Source: Acidobacteria bacterium Ga0077551 (GTDB lineage Bacteria > Pseudomonadota > Alphaproteobacteria > Caulobacterales > Hyphomonadaceae). From it: DNA of 64,000 bases. Both the position numbers and the translations under genes were made by a program. Positions 35,693 through 44,589 of the stretch are shown here, piece by piece. The stretch spans positions 82,929 through 146,928 of the forward strand of contig LNFC01000017.1 in NCBI GenBank assembly GCA_001464545.1, read 5' to 3'. A model generated the notes under the pieces. That model saw nothing but the letters and a program-made list of their open reading frames with translations, made no database searches and was not told where the DNA came from. Position 1 is the first letter of the stretch, and every line of letters begins with the position of its first letter.

Positions 35693-38371
35693 CTAGAATT
35701 CCGTGCTCAGGCCTAACGAAACGCTCGTACCCAGGTCGTATTGGTTGACCTGAACGAAGCCATCATTGCCTGACTGGAATTCGTCGAAGTCTTCATTAAG
35801 AAGGTTCTGCGCCTTGAAATCGAACGTGAACTCGCGTCCACGTACATCAAACCCTTTCTTGAAGACCAGGTCGAGGTTTATGCCCGGATCCTGAACAAAG
35901 TCAGGTTGGCCGGCCGGAGCGCGGGCTGACGTGCGCTCGCTTGCGTAGGTCGCGAGCAGAGTTGCCTGTGATCTTGCATTGTCATCCTGCCATCCAAGCT
36001 GGAAGTTCGCCAGGTGTTCGGACTGTCCCTGCAGGCGCGAACCATCGACAACGAAGTCTGTTGCGGGACGAGGTTGCCCGTTGGACTGAAGCGGGAACAC
36101 TTCGTCGCCGGCGCTCGCCTGCACTTCCGACTTTGAATAAGTGTAGTTCGCCTGAACCAGGAACTCTTTGTTCTCCATCATCGCCCCCGAGAAGGGGCTG
36201 TCGAAGACGCGCTTGAACTCGAGTTCCGCGCCATACAGGATCGCGCGGGGTGCGTTCAGGTAGGTCTGGAAGACCGAGGCGCTCTGTGTGACCACCACGG
36301 ACTCGACCGGCTTTTCGAGGTCCTTGTAGAACACGCCGGCGGAAACGGTTTGTCCGCGATCGAAATAGAGTTCGTAGCGGGCGTCGAGATTGAGGATCTC
36401 CGTATCGGTGAGGAAGGGGTTACCGATGAAGATCCGGCTGCTGTCCGGGTCAAAGTACTGCTGAGGCGCCAGTTCGCGGAACTGCGGACGGCCGATGCTC
36501 TGCGAGGCACCGAGGCGAAGCTGCTGATCTTCTGCGAAGTTCCAGGTAAGCGTTGCAGCGGGTAGCAGGTAGTTGTTCTTCACACCGGGAACCGGTGCCG
36601 GATCAGCCTCCGACGAGATCAGCGAGAGCGGGGTGACCGACTGGGCGGCGTTCTCGTAGCGCACGCCGAGTGCGGCACGCACCAGCGGGATCACTTCCGC
36701 ATCGACTTTGGCATATGCGCCGAAAACGTTCAGGTCCGCGTCGAAGGCTCCAGCACCGGCCGAGCCGGTCGTTTCGCGGATTTCGAAGACATCGGGATTG
36801 ATGTTGAAGTTCGCGAAGAGGAAATCGGCACGCTGCTGCGTGAGTCGGAAATCGAGCGGCGGGTTGGCCGCGATGAAACCGAAGACGCGGGTCTGGGCAG
36901 TGCGGTTGTTCTCGTAGCCTTCGATACCTGCAGAGTATTCGATATCGCGCGCGGTGGAGAGCGGCTGCGTGTACTTAACATCGAGTGCGCCGCTGACAAT
37001 CTTATCGTCAATGTACGAAAACGAAATGCTGTTGTTCGAGCCCGAACCTGCCGGGTTGTAAACGTAGTTGTTCACAAGCGGGTCGAACACATAGCGGATC
37101 GCCCGCTCATAGGGAGCATCGCGCTTCGTCTGGGACAGAGCGGTACGCCAGTCAAACGTCCAGTTTCCGCGGAAGTGGCGACCGTTCAGCTGCGAGCTAT
37201 ACAATTCGCGCTCATACCAGGCTGTGCGGTCATCGCGGACGTCGCGCAGGGCGAGGTCATCGAAACCTTCACGGACGAAAGCCTGTTTCGTCGTCTTGCG
37301 GATATACAGGTTGGTCCAATCGATCTTGTCATCGCCGGCGTCGAGGCCGAGACCGAACAGGACGTCCCAGCCAATGTTCTGGTCCGTCGAGACGTAATCA
37401 AATGTCGAGGTGGCCTGAAGCTGCCCGCCGTTGATTTCGCCAACTTCGAGGCGGCCGTTTTTTGTGCGCCAGCCGTTGCTGTAACCTAGTACGCCAATCA
37501 AACCGAGATCGAATCCGCCCAGATCAAAAGATGTTCCGCCAGAGACTTCATAGCTGCCGTTCAGCGGGATGCTGTCATTCGTCTGGATCAGGTTCAATTC
37601 GGCGTTCGTGAAGGACTGGCCAATCGCTTGAAGGTCCTGATCTGCAAAATTGCCGCTCTGGATACGAAGGCCCGAGGACATCGCGCGGCGCACGGCTACC
37701 GGTATCTTCCGGGTGCCGTCATCAAAACCGATCACATCCGTGTCAGAGCCGAAATAGGTCAGGCCGTCCTTGCCCGTCGTTTCGGTGTTGTAGCTTCCGC
37801 CAACACTGACTTCAAGGAAGGGCTCGGCGGGCACGTTCAGCGTGCGAAGATCGATGATGCCGCCGCCGAACTCCCCTGGGAATTCAACGGAATAAGTCTT
37901 CTGGACCAATACGTTCTCAAGGATTTTCGTCGGGAACAAATCGAGCGGCACCACGCGCTGGAGTGGCTCAGGGCTTGGGAGGGGCGAGCCGTTGAGGCGC
38001 GCGGCCGAATACCGCTCGCCAAGGCCGCGAACATAAACAAAGCGGCCTTCGGCGATGCTGAGGCCTGTAACACGGGCGAGTGCGTTTGCGGCGTCGGAAT
38101 CGCCTTGGCGCGCGAGGTCTTCCGGCGCGAGATAGGCTGCCACTTCGGACGTGCTGCGAAGCACTTCGGGGATATAGCGTCCGAGAACGACGACTTCGTT
38201 CAGCCGGAAGTCTTCATCGACAGCGGGCGCAGCTTCGGTCGGAGCCTCGGCCGCCTCGGTTTCGGTTTCTGTTTCCGCTTCAGTTTCGGTCTGAGCGAAG
38301 GCGAATGCCGGGGCAAGGATCGCTGTGGAAGCGATCAACAGGGCCCGGAGAGACAGCGAGTTGAATTTCAT
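35693..38371 (-). CDS. TonB-dependent outer-membrane receptor, Oar-like
   Basis: An 892-residue receptor. A signal peptide (cut after FAFAQ) is followed by an acidic Glu/Thr repeat of about 25 residues, a TonB-box-like RLNEVVVLGRY, a plug domain (YVRGLGERYSAARLNGSPLP, EFGGGIIDLRTLNVP) and a 22-strand barrel ending in Phe as required for assembly. The plug wording RGLGERY...PSPEPLQR is characteristic of a receptor subgroup that I associate with a neighbouring beta-helix lipoprotein, as here. Substrate is unknown; a phosphate-linked ligand is suggested only by the Pho-like box upstream of the partner gene. A terminator separates it from that gene. Confidence 0.92.
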   Translation of the reverse strand: MKFNSLSLRALLIASTAILAPAFAFAQTETEAETETETEAAEAPTEAAPAVDEDFRLNEVVVLGRYIPEVLRSTSEVAAYLAPEDLARQGDSDAANALARVTGLSIAEGRFVYVRGLGERYSAARLNGSPLPSPEPLQRVVPLDLFPTKILENVLVQKTYSVEFPGEFGGGIIDLRTLNVPAEPFLEVSVGGSYNTETTGKDGLTYFGSDTDVIGFDDGTRKIPVAVRRAMSSGLRIQSGNFADQDLQAIGQSFTNAELNLIQTNDSIPLNGSYEVSGGTSFDLGGFDLGLIGVLGYSNGWRTKNGRLEVGEINGGQLQATSTFDYVSTDQNIGWDVLFGLGLDAGDDKIDWTNLYIRKTTKQAFVREGFDDLALRDVRDDRTAWYERELYSSQLNGRHFRGNWTFDWRTALSQTKRDAPYERAIRYVFDPLVNNYVYNPAGSGSNNSISFSYIDDKIVSGALDVKYTQPLSTARDIEYSAGIEGYENNRTAQTRVFGFIAANPPLDFRLTQQRADFLFANFNINPDVFEIRETTGSAGAGAFDADLNVFGAYAKVDAEVIPLVRAALGVRYENAAQSVTPLSLISSEADPAPVPGVKNNYLLPAATLTWNFAEDQQLRLGASQSIGRPQFRELAPQQYFDPDSSRIFIGNPFLTDTEILNLDARYELYFDRGQTVSAGVFYKDLEKPVESVVVTQSASVFQTYLNAPRAILYGAELEFKRVFDSPFSGAMMENKEFLVQANYTYSKSEVQASAGDEVFPLQSNGQPRPATDFVVDGSRLQGQSEHLANFQLGWQDDNARSQATLLATYASERTSARAPAGQPDFVQDPGINLDLVFKKGFDVRGREFTFDFKAQNLLNEDFDEFQSGNDGFVQVNQYDLGTSVSLGLSTEF

Positions 38372-38403
38372 GGGTCAGAGATCCTGAGTGGAGTCTTCGG
38401 GAA

Positions 38404-38440
38404 AAGCAGAAAAGCGGAGGCCCGGTTGAGGGGCCTCCGC
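38404..38440 (-). terminator. Intrinsic terminator between the beta-helix lipoprotein and the receptor gene
   Basis: On the minus strand GCGGAGGCCC and GGGCCTCCGC form a 10-bp stem with a 7-nt loop, followed by TTTTCTGCTTTT. It lies just after the lipoprotein stop, so the receptor is either made by readthrough or from its own promoter in the remaining ~30 bp. Confidence 0.82.
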
Positions 38441-38453
38441 CATTTCAGAAAGA

Positions 38454-39963
38454 TCAGCAGGGCGTCTCACCCGGCAGGCCGCACGACCAGCCACGATACC
38501 AGGTGTCGGTCGAGTTGCGAACGGCGCCGATGTAGTTCACGGAGGTCAGGAAGCCTGTGACGGCGGTGTTCGTGCCCGAAAGGCCTGTGCCGGCGTTCAG
38601 CGTTGTCGGGAATGCCGTCGCTGTGACTGCATTCTCGTTCGCGCCGTTGACGATGCCGTTGGTCAGCGTCGAGGTGCCGTTCAGCACGTTGTTTGCGCCA
38701 AGAGCGATTTGGGCTTCAGCCTGCGGAGTGGTGACGCCGCTCGAGCCGATGACGTTGCCGCCTGCGCAGGAGAAGAATACCGAGTTGTACAGCGGGCCGT
38801 TGCCGCTGACGGCGTTGGGGTTCGTCAGGGTGACAGCGGTCGCCAGGTTGAGGCAAGCTTGGTTGGCAGTGCTGCGGATCACCGAGTTGTAGACGCGTGC
38901 CGTGTGGCCCGTGTTGTGGACAATGGCCTGACGGGTCGTTGTCGGGCGCATGACCACAGTAAAGTTGGAATAGGTCGGACGTGTGAAGTAGTCGGCGGTG
39001 TTGGTGCCGCGCGAGCTGGTCTCCCAACCAAAGTCGCCGCCGCCGTCACGCTGGACGATGATGCCAAACTGGGCAGCGCCGCGCCAGCCGGAGTCGGTAT
39101 CGAAAGAGTCGTCATCGTTGCCGGTCAGAACGATGTTGCGAACGTTGACGTTGCCGCCAAAGATTTCGATGCCGTCATCCGAACTGTTGTGAACCTGGAC
39201 GTATTCGACGGTGGTGCCGGAGCCGACACCGGCGAGGGTGATTCCGTTAAGCTCGTTGTTCGGCGCAATCTCGAAGCCCGAATAGGAGAGCTGGAGGTAA
39301 CGCAGGCGGCCGCTGTTCTCGGATGGCGAGTTGCCGCCGTAGAATGCGTTCGAACCTTCAACCTGGGCTTCGCAAGCAATGTTCGGAGGTGTCACGCCGA
39401 CGGGGCAACCATCTGTGGTTGGTGCGCGGCCATTGATGACGAGTCCGCCCCACTGGCCGATCGAGTTGATCGTTGCGGTGCCTTCGACGCTCTGACGCGA
39501 GGTCATCCTGATCGGGGCGGTCGCGGTACCTTCAGCAAAAATCTGCGAGCCGCGGTTCACAAGAAGGAAATCCAGGCCCGAGTTGCCGAAGATGGTGACA
39601 CCGGGTTCGATGGTCAGGATGCCTTGCTGGCCGCCAGCGAGAGGTGCGAGCGGGTTGGGGCCAAGGTCGGTACCAACCTGGGTGCGGCCGCTCACGGAAT
39701 AGATCGTGCCGGCGCGCTGCGGAACGACAAGGTTGCCGGTGATGGTCGAAGGAAGCTGACAAATGCGGCGGTTGGAGACCGTGCCGACGTTCGAGAAGCC
39801 AGCCGGGCAATCAGCGGCGGGCGTACCGGGGGCTGGGCCGGGGGGCGGGCACGAACGCGCCAACGCCGGGCGAAGCGACGCCGTCTGCGCCGCTACAGGC
39901 GCCGAGGATCGCTACCGCAGCGCATCCGAGCAGCGCCGAGCGAAAAGTATTCTTTGTCAGCAT
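38454..39963 (-). CDS. Beta-helix-like lipoprotein, frameshifted at a C6 run
   Basis: Two frames together encode one protein. The ATG at 39963 (GGAG 7 nt upstream) starts a lipoprotein signal with lipobox ILGAC and reads to FVPAP. At the run of six Gs, 39840-39845 (six Cs on the coding strand), that frame goes wrong and stops after 11 further residues. Removing one C continues smoothly as PGPAPGTPAADCPAGFSNVG into the 460-residue main domain. That domain looks like a right-handed beta-helix (ILTIEPGVTIFG, QWGGLVINGRAP, GTTVEYVQVHNSSDDGIEIFGG) with several Cys. Either a sequencing error, a natural inactivating indel or a slippage switch. It presumably acts with the adjacent TonB receptor on the cell surface. 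Confidence 0.8.
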
Positions 39964-40088
39964 AATTGTCTCCGTCGTGATCCCTGTGCGGGTGCACCGG
40001 CGGAGCATCCACCGCGCTTACTAGACGATGACACCCGCCTACCCGCAGGCGTGACCCTTAAGAAGGGTTTGCAACAATTGCCGGAAGT

Positions 40089-40110
40089 TTAGATGACGGT
40101 TACGTGACGC
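40089..40110 (-). promoter_or_regulatory. Candidate Pho box
   Basis: On the minus strand two adjacent 11-mers, GCGTCACGTAA and CCGTCATCTAA, agree at 8 of 11 positions. PhoB binds two 11-bp direct repeats of the CTGTCATAAAN type, and the GTCA(C/T)..AA core is matched in both. It lies 126 nt before the beta-helix lipoprotein start. No good -10 is visible at the expected distance. Confidence 0.4.
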
Positions 40111-40125
40111 CGCCATTTGGCGGCG
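40108..40125. terminator. Hairpin after the hydroxylase gene
   Basis: CGCCGCC and GGCGGCG pair around ATTT, 24 nt past the minus-strand stop at 40149. There is no T-tract, so it is a weak terminator candidate; it overlaps the Pho-like box by 3 nt. Confidence 0.4.
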
Positions 40126-40148
40126 GGATCGTGTCGGCTCTGCAACAA

Positions 40149-40994
40149 TTACAGGTTCGTGTAGTATTCTGGTGGAAACATGTCACCCCACCCGCGCTCG
40201 CGGAACCACTTCGTGATAACGTATTTCGAGCCCTTGCGAACCTTCATCCCGTGATGGATCGTGTACGGATTAACCGTGCCGTCCGGATTGAGATTGTTCC
40301 AGATCACCGCCTTACCCTTCTCCGGCATGATCGTCTTCTCGAGGCGCCGGAAGCGCGTACCGCCGCCTTCCTCGACATCGTTGAGGTAGATCATGAAGGT
40401 CCAGGTGCGCTGCCCGCCGAGCTGGCAGAAGACCTGATACTCGCGCGTGCCGGGGATGAAATAGTCGTAGTGAGCCTTGTATTCCTGGTCGAGATCGTAA
40501 CGCTGGCCCTGGGTGACGTCGGTGTAGGACCAGTGGATGCCGATCGCCTCGGCCATCAGTTCATCCAGCTGCATGATCAGGTCGTGCCCCAGCAGGCCGA
40601 TATCGGAGGTCCGGGAAGTGCGCACCTTCGGGTCCGCGAAGGCATCGGCGGTGGTAGAATCGCGCAGCCGCTCGTCAATCAGCGCCACCACCGCATCGCA
40701 GACCTCGGGCACGAGGAAGTTCTTCCACGTGTAGAGCTGGACCTTCGGGTTAGGGATTTTCTGTATGTCGGGATGGTGCAGGGCGCGCCGGGTGATCGCG
40801 GCATTGGTCAGGCCGGAATAGGAGACATCTTCGACCGGGCGGCGGCCGTCGTAGGCCTCCTGCATGAGGTCGCGGATCTGCCCGTCGCCAAGACCCTTGA
40901 GCTTCAGCTGGCGGCGCACCTCATGCGGCTCGATCCCGGCGCGTAGGCGGACCCAAGTGTAGGTCATCAGGTCTTCGCCGGTCACCGCGTTCAT
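40149..40994 (-). CDS. Prolyl-4-hydroxylase-like 2OG-Fe(II) dioxygenase
   Basis: A 281-residue soluble enzyme. The C-terminal half is the dioxygenase domain with iron ligands His175 and Asp177 (AHYDYF) and His247 (TIHHGM), and Lys257 for 2-oxoglutarate, at the exact H+10 spacing of prolyl hydroxylases. FMIYLNDVEEGGGTRF is the typical core strand. The N-terminal 90 residues (EPHEVRRQLKLKGLGDGQIRDLM) are an extra helical region. AGGAGG lies 7 nt before the ATG at 40994. The protein substrate is unknown. It is divergent from a secreted CAP-domain gene. Confidence 0.9.
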   Translation of the reverse strand: MNAVTGEDLMTYTWVRLRAGIEPHEVRRQLKLKGLGDGQIRDLMQEAYDGRRPVEDVSYSGLTNAAITRRALHHPDIQKIPNPKVQLYTWKNFLVPEVCDAVVALIDERLRDSTTADAFADPKVRTSRTSDIGLLGHDLIMQLDELMAEAIGIHWSYTDVTQGQRYDLDQEYKAHYDYFIPGTREYQVFCQLGGQRTWTFMIYLNDVEEGGGTRFRRLEKTIMPEKGKAVIWNNLNPDGTVNPYTIHHGMKVRKGSKYVITKWFRERGWGDMFPPEYYTNL

Positions 40995-41090
40995 GGTCGT
41001 GCCTCCTCTGGAAGGCAACGGTTACGACGAAGACATGACGCCGGAATGACACTTTTCCGTAAGCTTGCGACGGCGTGCCGGGCCGCGACT

Positions 41091-41117
41091 GTATGCTACT
41101 GAAAATATACAGCATAC
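41091..41117. repeat. Inverted repeat in the hydroxylase/CAP divergent promoter region
   Basis: GTATGCT and AGCATAC are exact complements separated by 13 bp of AT-rich sequence (ACTGAAAATATAC). The span fits a dimeric repressor or activator site serving one or both divergent genes. TTGACA follows at 41127-41132 as a possible -35. Confidence 0.5.
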
Positions 41118-41162
41118 TGTCATTACTTGACACAAAATAGTCACAAGCGCATTGTGACACTT

Positions 41163-41936
41163 ATGTTACAGCACACCTCCATATCCCTGTCATTTGTGGT
41201 CCTGGCGCTTGCGGGACCCGGAATGGCGACCGCCCAGACACTGCTTGAACCTGTTTCCTTCACAGAAGTTCGAGCGACGGCCGAGACGGCGGCAAGTGCC
41301 TATCGTCCGGATGCGGACCTTCTGGAGATCGCGAACGCGGCGCGCGCCGAACTGAGGCTGCCGGCCCTGGGGGCGCACGAGGGGCTTGCCTCGGTCGCCA
41401 GCGCGCATGCCCGCGACATGGCGATCAAGGGCTATGTCGGATACGCCGACCAGTCGGGCCTCTCGCTGCTTGACCAGGTCCGGCTCGCCGACCGGACCGC
41501 GCTGATCGGGTCTTTTGCCAGCAGCATTGCGGTTCTGGACGCGGGCGCCTCGCCGGAGATGATCCATGCCGCGATCCAGTCTGACGCCTCGAATGCCGAA
41601 AACCTGCGCCGGGGCTTCAGCCATGCCGGTATTGGCTCGCATGTCGCGGGTGGCCGTCTCTACGTGGTTCAGCTCTTCGCCCGGATCGACGGCGAACTCG
41701 ACCAGCCGCTGCCCCTGCAGCTGACCGGAACGACGGTCATTCATCCGTCGCTGGCCAGCGCCAACATGACGCCGGTCGGCTGGTCGCTGAGCGACGAGCG
41801 CGGAGACCTCCTGGCCCGCGGCGGCGGACGCCGGATCCAGGCAGATGCCCTTCCCATGGCGGGCTACCTGAACCTGGATGTCGCCGTCGGCACGGACATC
41901 TACACCCTGCGCGGGCCCTATGTGCAGGTGAACTAA
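41163..41936 (+). CDS. Secreted CAP-domain (SCP/PR-1) protein
   Basis: A 257-residue exported protein. A signal peptide ends near MATAQ. The CAP domain follows: LLEIANAARAELRLPALGAHEGLASVASAHARDM, with the second half around SDASNAENLRRGFSHAGIGS. Family members have been linked to lipid or wall binding and to proteolysis, with no general activity. A C-terminal domain of about 80 residues (GTTVIHPSLAS to the end) is not recognised and may be an immunoglobulin-like fold. The ATG at 41163 starts the signal peptide; a TTG at 41127 is less likely. Confidence 0.8.
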   Translation: MLQHTSISLSFVVLALAGPGMATAQTLLEPVSFTEVRATAETAASAYRPDADLLEIANAARAELRLPALGAHEGLASVASAHARDMAIKGYVGYADQSGLSLLDQVRLADRTALIGSFASSIAVLDAGASPEMIHAAIQSDASNAENLRRGFSHAGIGSHVAGGRLYVVQLFARIDGELDQPLPLQLTGTTVIHPSLASANMTPVGWSLSDERGDLLARGGGRRIQADALPMAGYLNLDVAVGTDIYTLRGPYVQVN

Positions 41937-42138
41937 GGCGTCTGCGGCGCGCGAAAGCACCCAGGTTCGCGTTGCTGAAGGCCTAACGCCCGGCCTTTCG
42001 GGCCGCGGATCTTGTGGGGGCGGTGGCTTTCGCAGGCCGCCGCCCTCCGCTTGTGTGCACATGATTGCCCAGCATTTGTCTTCTGCATGACAAACAGCTT
42101 GGTATAAGGACGCGTCAAACCGCTCCGGAGCCGCCCCG

Positions 42139-43110
42139 ATGAAGAGAACGCGCATCGCCTTCGCAGCAGCTGCGGCTGCGAGCCTGGCCGCTTGCGGAAA
42201 CCAGCCTGCGCCGGCGCCGCAAGCGCCCCTAGCGTATGTGACGGAGTATCTCTGCGGCGACAAGCAGGTGCAGATCGGCATGGCGGGGGAGGAGACGGTG
42301 CTGCGCGTTGACGGCGCCGACCACGTCCTGAGCGCGGCCCCAACCGCCTCCGGCGCGAAGTATGTGGTGGAAGGGGCCGGGCCTGAAACTTCATTTTGGA
42401 GCAAGGGCGACAAGGGCCTCCTGACCCTCAGCGGCGCGGTGTATCCGGAGTGCACGCAGACCGGCGGCGCAGGTGCGGCGCCCGTCGAGGCGCCGGCGAA
42501 CTGGACGGCGCGGGGGCAGGAACCCGGCTGGATGCTGACGGTCGCCGGGGGCACGGCGGATTTCGTCTATGACTACGGCGCACAGGGCTACTCGACGCTG
42601 CTGCCGGCGCCGCGCGCCATCGAGGGCGGGATCGAGTATTTCGAAGGACCGGGCGGATTGGCGATCACGTCGATCGCCAAGGTTTGCACCGATTCTGCGA
42701 CCGGTGTTCCGTACCCGGACACGGTGACGGTGGCGTTCAGTGAGGAGGTTTATCAGGGCTGCGGCGGCGATCCGCTGGCGCTGCTGGTCGGTGCGGACTG
42801 GGTGGTTGAGGATATCAATTCCGGCGGGGTGGTCGAGGGTTCCCGCGTCAGCCTGGCGTTTGATGCCGTCGAGGGACGTATCGGCGGGCGTTCCGGCTGC
42901 AATGCGTTCGGTGCGGATTATTCCGTAGGCGGAGAGGGCATCGGATTTGGGCCGGTGATGTCGACCGAAATCGCGTGCAAGGAATCGCTGATGATGCAGG
43001 AGCGGCGGTTCTACGATGCGCTGGCGCTGATCAATGCCTACACGATCGACGAGAGCGGCGCGCTGGTGATGACTGGCGCCGAAGACGCACGCATCGTCGC
43101 GCGGCGTTAG
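42139..43110 (+). CDS. Three-domain lipoprotein: MliC, COG3650-like and META
   Basis: A 323-residue lipoprotein (lipobox SLAAC, Cys19). Residues about 32-110 resemble MliC, the C-type lysozyme inhibitor (AYVTEYLCGDKQVQIGM ... YPEC). Residues 120-210 (NWTARGQEPGWMLTV, then SIAKVCTDSATGVPYPDTVTV) match a COG3650-like periplasmic domain. Residues 220-320 are a META/HslJ domain (GADWVVEDINSGGV, RSGCNAFGADY, TEIACKESLMMQERRF). All three are known separately in envelope stress or lysozyme resistance proteins. It probably protects the cell envelope; that role is inferred. Confidence 0.82.
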   Translation: MKRTRIAFAAAAAASLAACGNQPAPAPQAPLAYVTEYLCGDKQVQIGMAGEETVLRVDGADHVLSAAPTASGAKYVVEGAGPETSFWSKGDKGLLTLSGAVYPECTQTGGAGAAPVEAPANWTARGQEPGWMLTVAGGTADFVYDYGAQGYSTLLPAPRAIEGGIEYFEGPGGLAITSIAKVCTDSATGVPYPDTVTVAFSEEVYQGCGGDPLALLVGADWVVEDINSGGVVEGSRVSLAFDAVEGRIGGRSGCNAFGADYSVGGEGIGFGPVMSTEIACKESLMMQERRFYDALALINAYTIDESGALVMTGAEDARIVARR

Positions 43111-43121
43111 CGCCCGGGGCG

Positions 43122-44372
43122 CTAGCTGGACGGGCCGCTACGCAGGCTGCGACGGAGGAAGGTTTCCAGCTTCAGCACTGGATTGGTGTCGGCTTCGCGC
43201 AGGTCGGCGGTGGCAGCAAGATCGGCCTGGGTCGCGTCGCCGCTGGCATAGCCGATGATCTGCTCGACGCGGCCTTCGAGTGATTCCGTCAGCAGGCGGA
43301 TCTGGTCGGCGGCGCGGTTCATGTCGGCCTTGGTGACCGGGATGCGCGAGCCGGCATCCATCATTGAGGCCTGAAGGCGGATGGTGCGCAGCGGCACCAG
43401 CAGTTCTGACGTGACCGAGCGCAGGAAGCGGGTCTTTGCGTGGCTGGCCTCATCGGCTTCCTGGCGGAGCGATTCAGCTTCCTGGCGGGCGTCTTCGATG
43501 CGGGAAACGTCGGTGAAGATTTCCACCGAGCCGATGCTGGCGACTTCGTAATTCGCGGTCTGCCAGTAGCGGTCATGCGCATGAACGACGCCGCCCAGCG
43601 CCTCGACGTTGCGCAGGGCGGGCTTCACCTGGGAATAGAGTTCATTCTCGAAGACGACCTTGCCGTCCGTGGACAGAACGGCAAAGGCCTGGCCGGAACC
43701 ATCGAGCGCGACTTCAAGGATTTCGCGCAGCTGGGTGGCTTCCTCGACCGATTTGACTTCCTTCAGATACAGTTTGAACGCCGCGCGGGCGCCGAAATAG
43801 ATCGTGAAGAAGAGAAGCGAGAGGGCGATCGCGATGGCGAGCATGCGGTCATTGAAGTGGACGCCGACATGAACCAGCAGTGGCATGACCGAGCCAACAA
43901 GGTAGCGCATCACGAGGCGCGGATTGCGCGGCAGGACGCACATCAGGCCGGCGCACATGGAGACCGTGAACAGGCTGGCGAAGATCAGCGAGTCGAAAGG
44001 GTCCGACTTCAAATAAAGTGGCAGGCTTCCGAAGATGAAGCCGGTCGCGATCGACAGTGTTTCCGAACGCAGCACATAGCGCCCGCTGACGGTTTTGGGT
44101 GTCGGCCGGCCGGCTTTCTTGACAAAGTCGAACAGCATCATGGCGGCCATGAAGAAGTTCGTGGCGGCCCATGCGGCAACCATCAGTTCGTGCGTCATCG
44201 AATAGGCAACGTAGCCTGCAATGATCGTGTTGAAGATGGTGATCAGCGCCATGAGCTGCATGGCGCGCGCGAGGTCGAGATGTTGCTGCAAGCGAACGCG
44301 AGGCCCGATGGCCTCGTCTTCAGCAGGTTTGTCCGTCAGAACATACCGCAGGAAGTTGTGCGTATCACTCAT
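43122..44372 (-). CDS. Membrane PAS protein with degenerate histidine-kinase core
   Basis: A 416-residue protein. Residues 35-195 form about six membrane helices; 215-295 look like a PAS domain (EVALDGSGQAFAVLSTDGKVVFEN); 296-375 resemble a HisKA dimerisation domain. In AKTRFLRSVTSELLVPL the position of the phosphoacceptor His in FLANMSHELRTPL is Ser322, and no HATPase domain follows, only about 40 unrelated residues. It therefore cannot be a normal kinase; it may be a sensor, a scaffold or a partner of another kinase. 217 bp separate its start from the divergent FAD enzyme. Confidence 0.78.
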   Translation of the reverse strand: MSDTHNFLRYVLTDKPAEDEAIGPRVRLQQHLDLARAMQLMALITIFNTIIAGYVAYSMTHELMVAAWAATNFFMAAMMLFDFVKKAGRPTPKTVSGRYVLRSETLSIATGFIFGSLPLYLKSDPFDSLIFASLFTVSMCAGLMCVLPRNPRLVMRYLVGSVMPLLVHVGVHFNDRMLAIAIALSLLFFTIYFGARAAFKLYLKEVKSVEEATQLREILEVALDGSGQAFAVLSTDGKVVFENELYSQVKPALRNVEALGGVVHAHDRYWQTANYEVASIGSVEIFTDVSRIEDARQEAESLRQEADEASHAKTRFLRSVTSELLVPLRTIRLQASMMDAGSRIPVTKADMNRAADQIRLLTESLEGRVEQIIGYASGDATQADLAATADLREADTNPVLKLETFLRRSLRSGPSS

Positions 44373-44589
44373 GACCGCGTTTATGGCAGGGAAACCTTGT
44401 TTTCAGGCTTGACGCGGCACGTTGATTTTATGGCCCATGTTTCCGGCTTGTTAACCTGCTGACCGCTCTGCTTGCACCTGTGATCCGGATTGCCGCTGGA
44501 TGTGGCAGGGCGCCACGAGTTGTCGAACCGCTGGTAGACTTCCCGCCGCCTTGCTGGCACCAGAAAACGCGGTGCAAGGATGTAAGGGC

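Noticed and set aside
38251..38300. Glu/Thr repeat at the receptor N-terminus as a phase-variable repeat
   Set aside because: The repeat codes in hexanucleotide units, so changes would keep the frame; it is probably just a flexible acidic linker.
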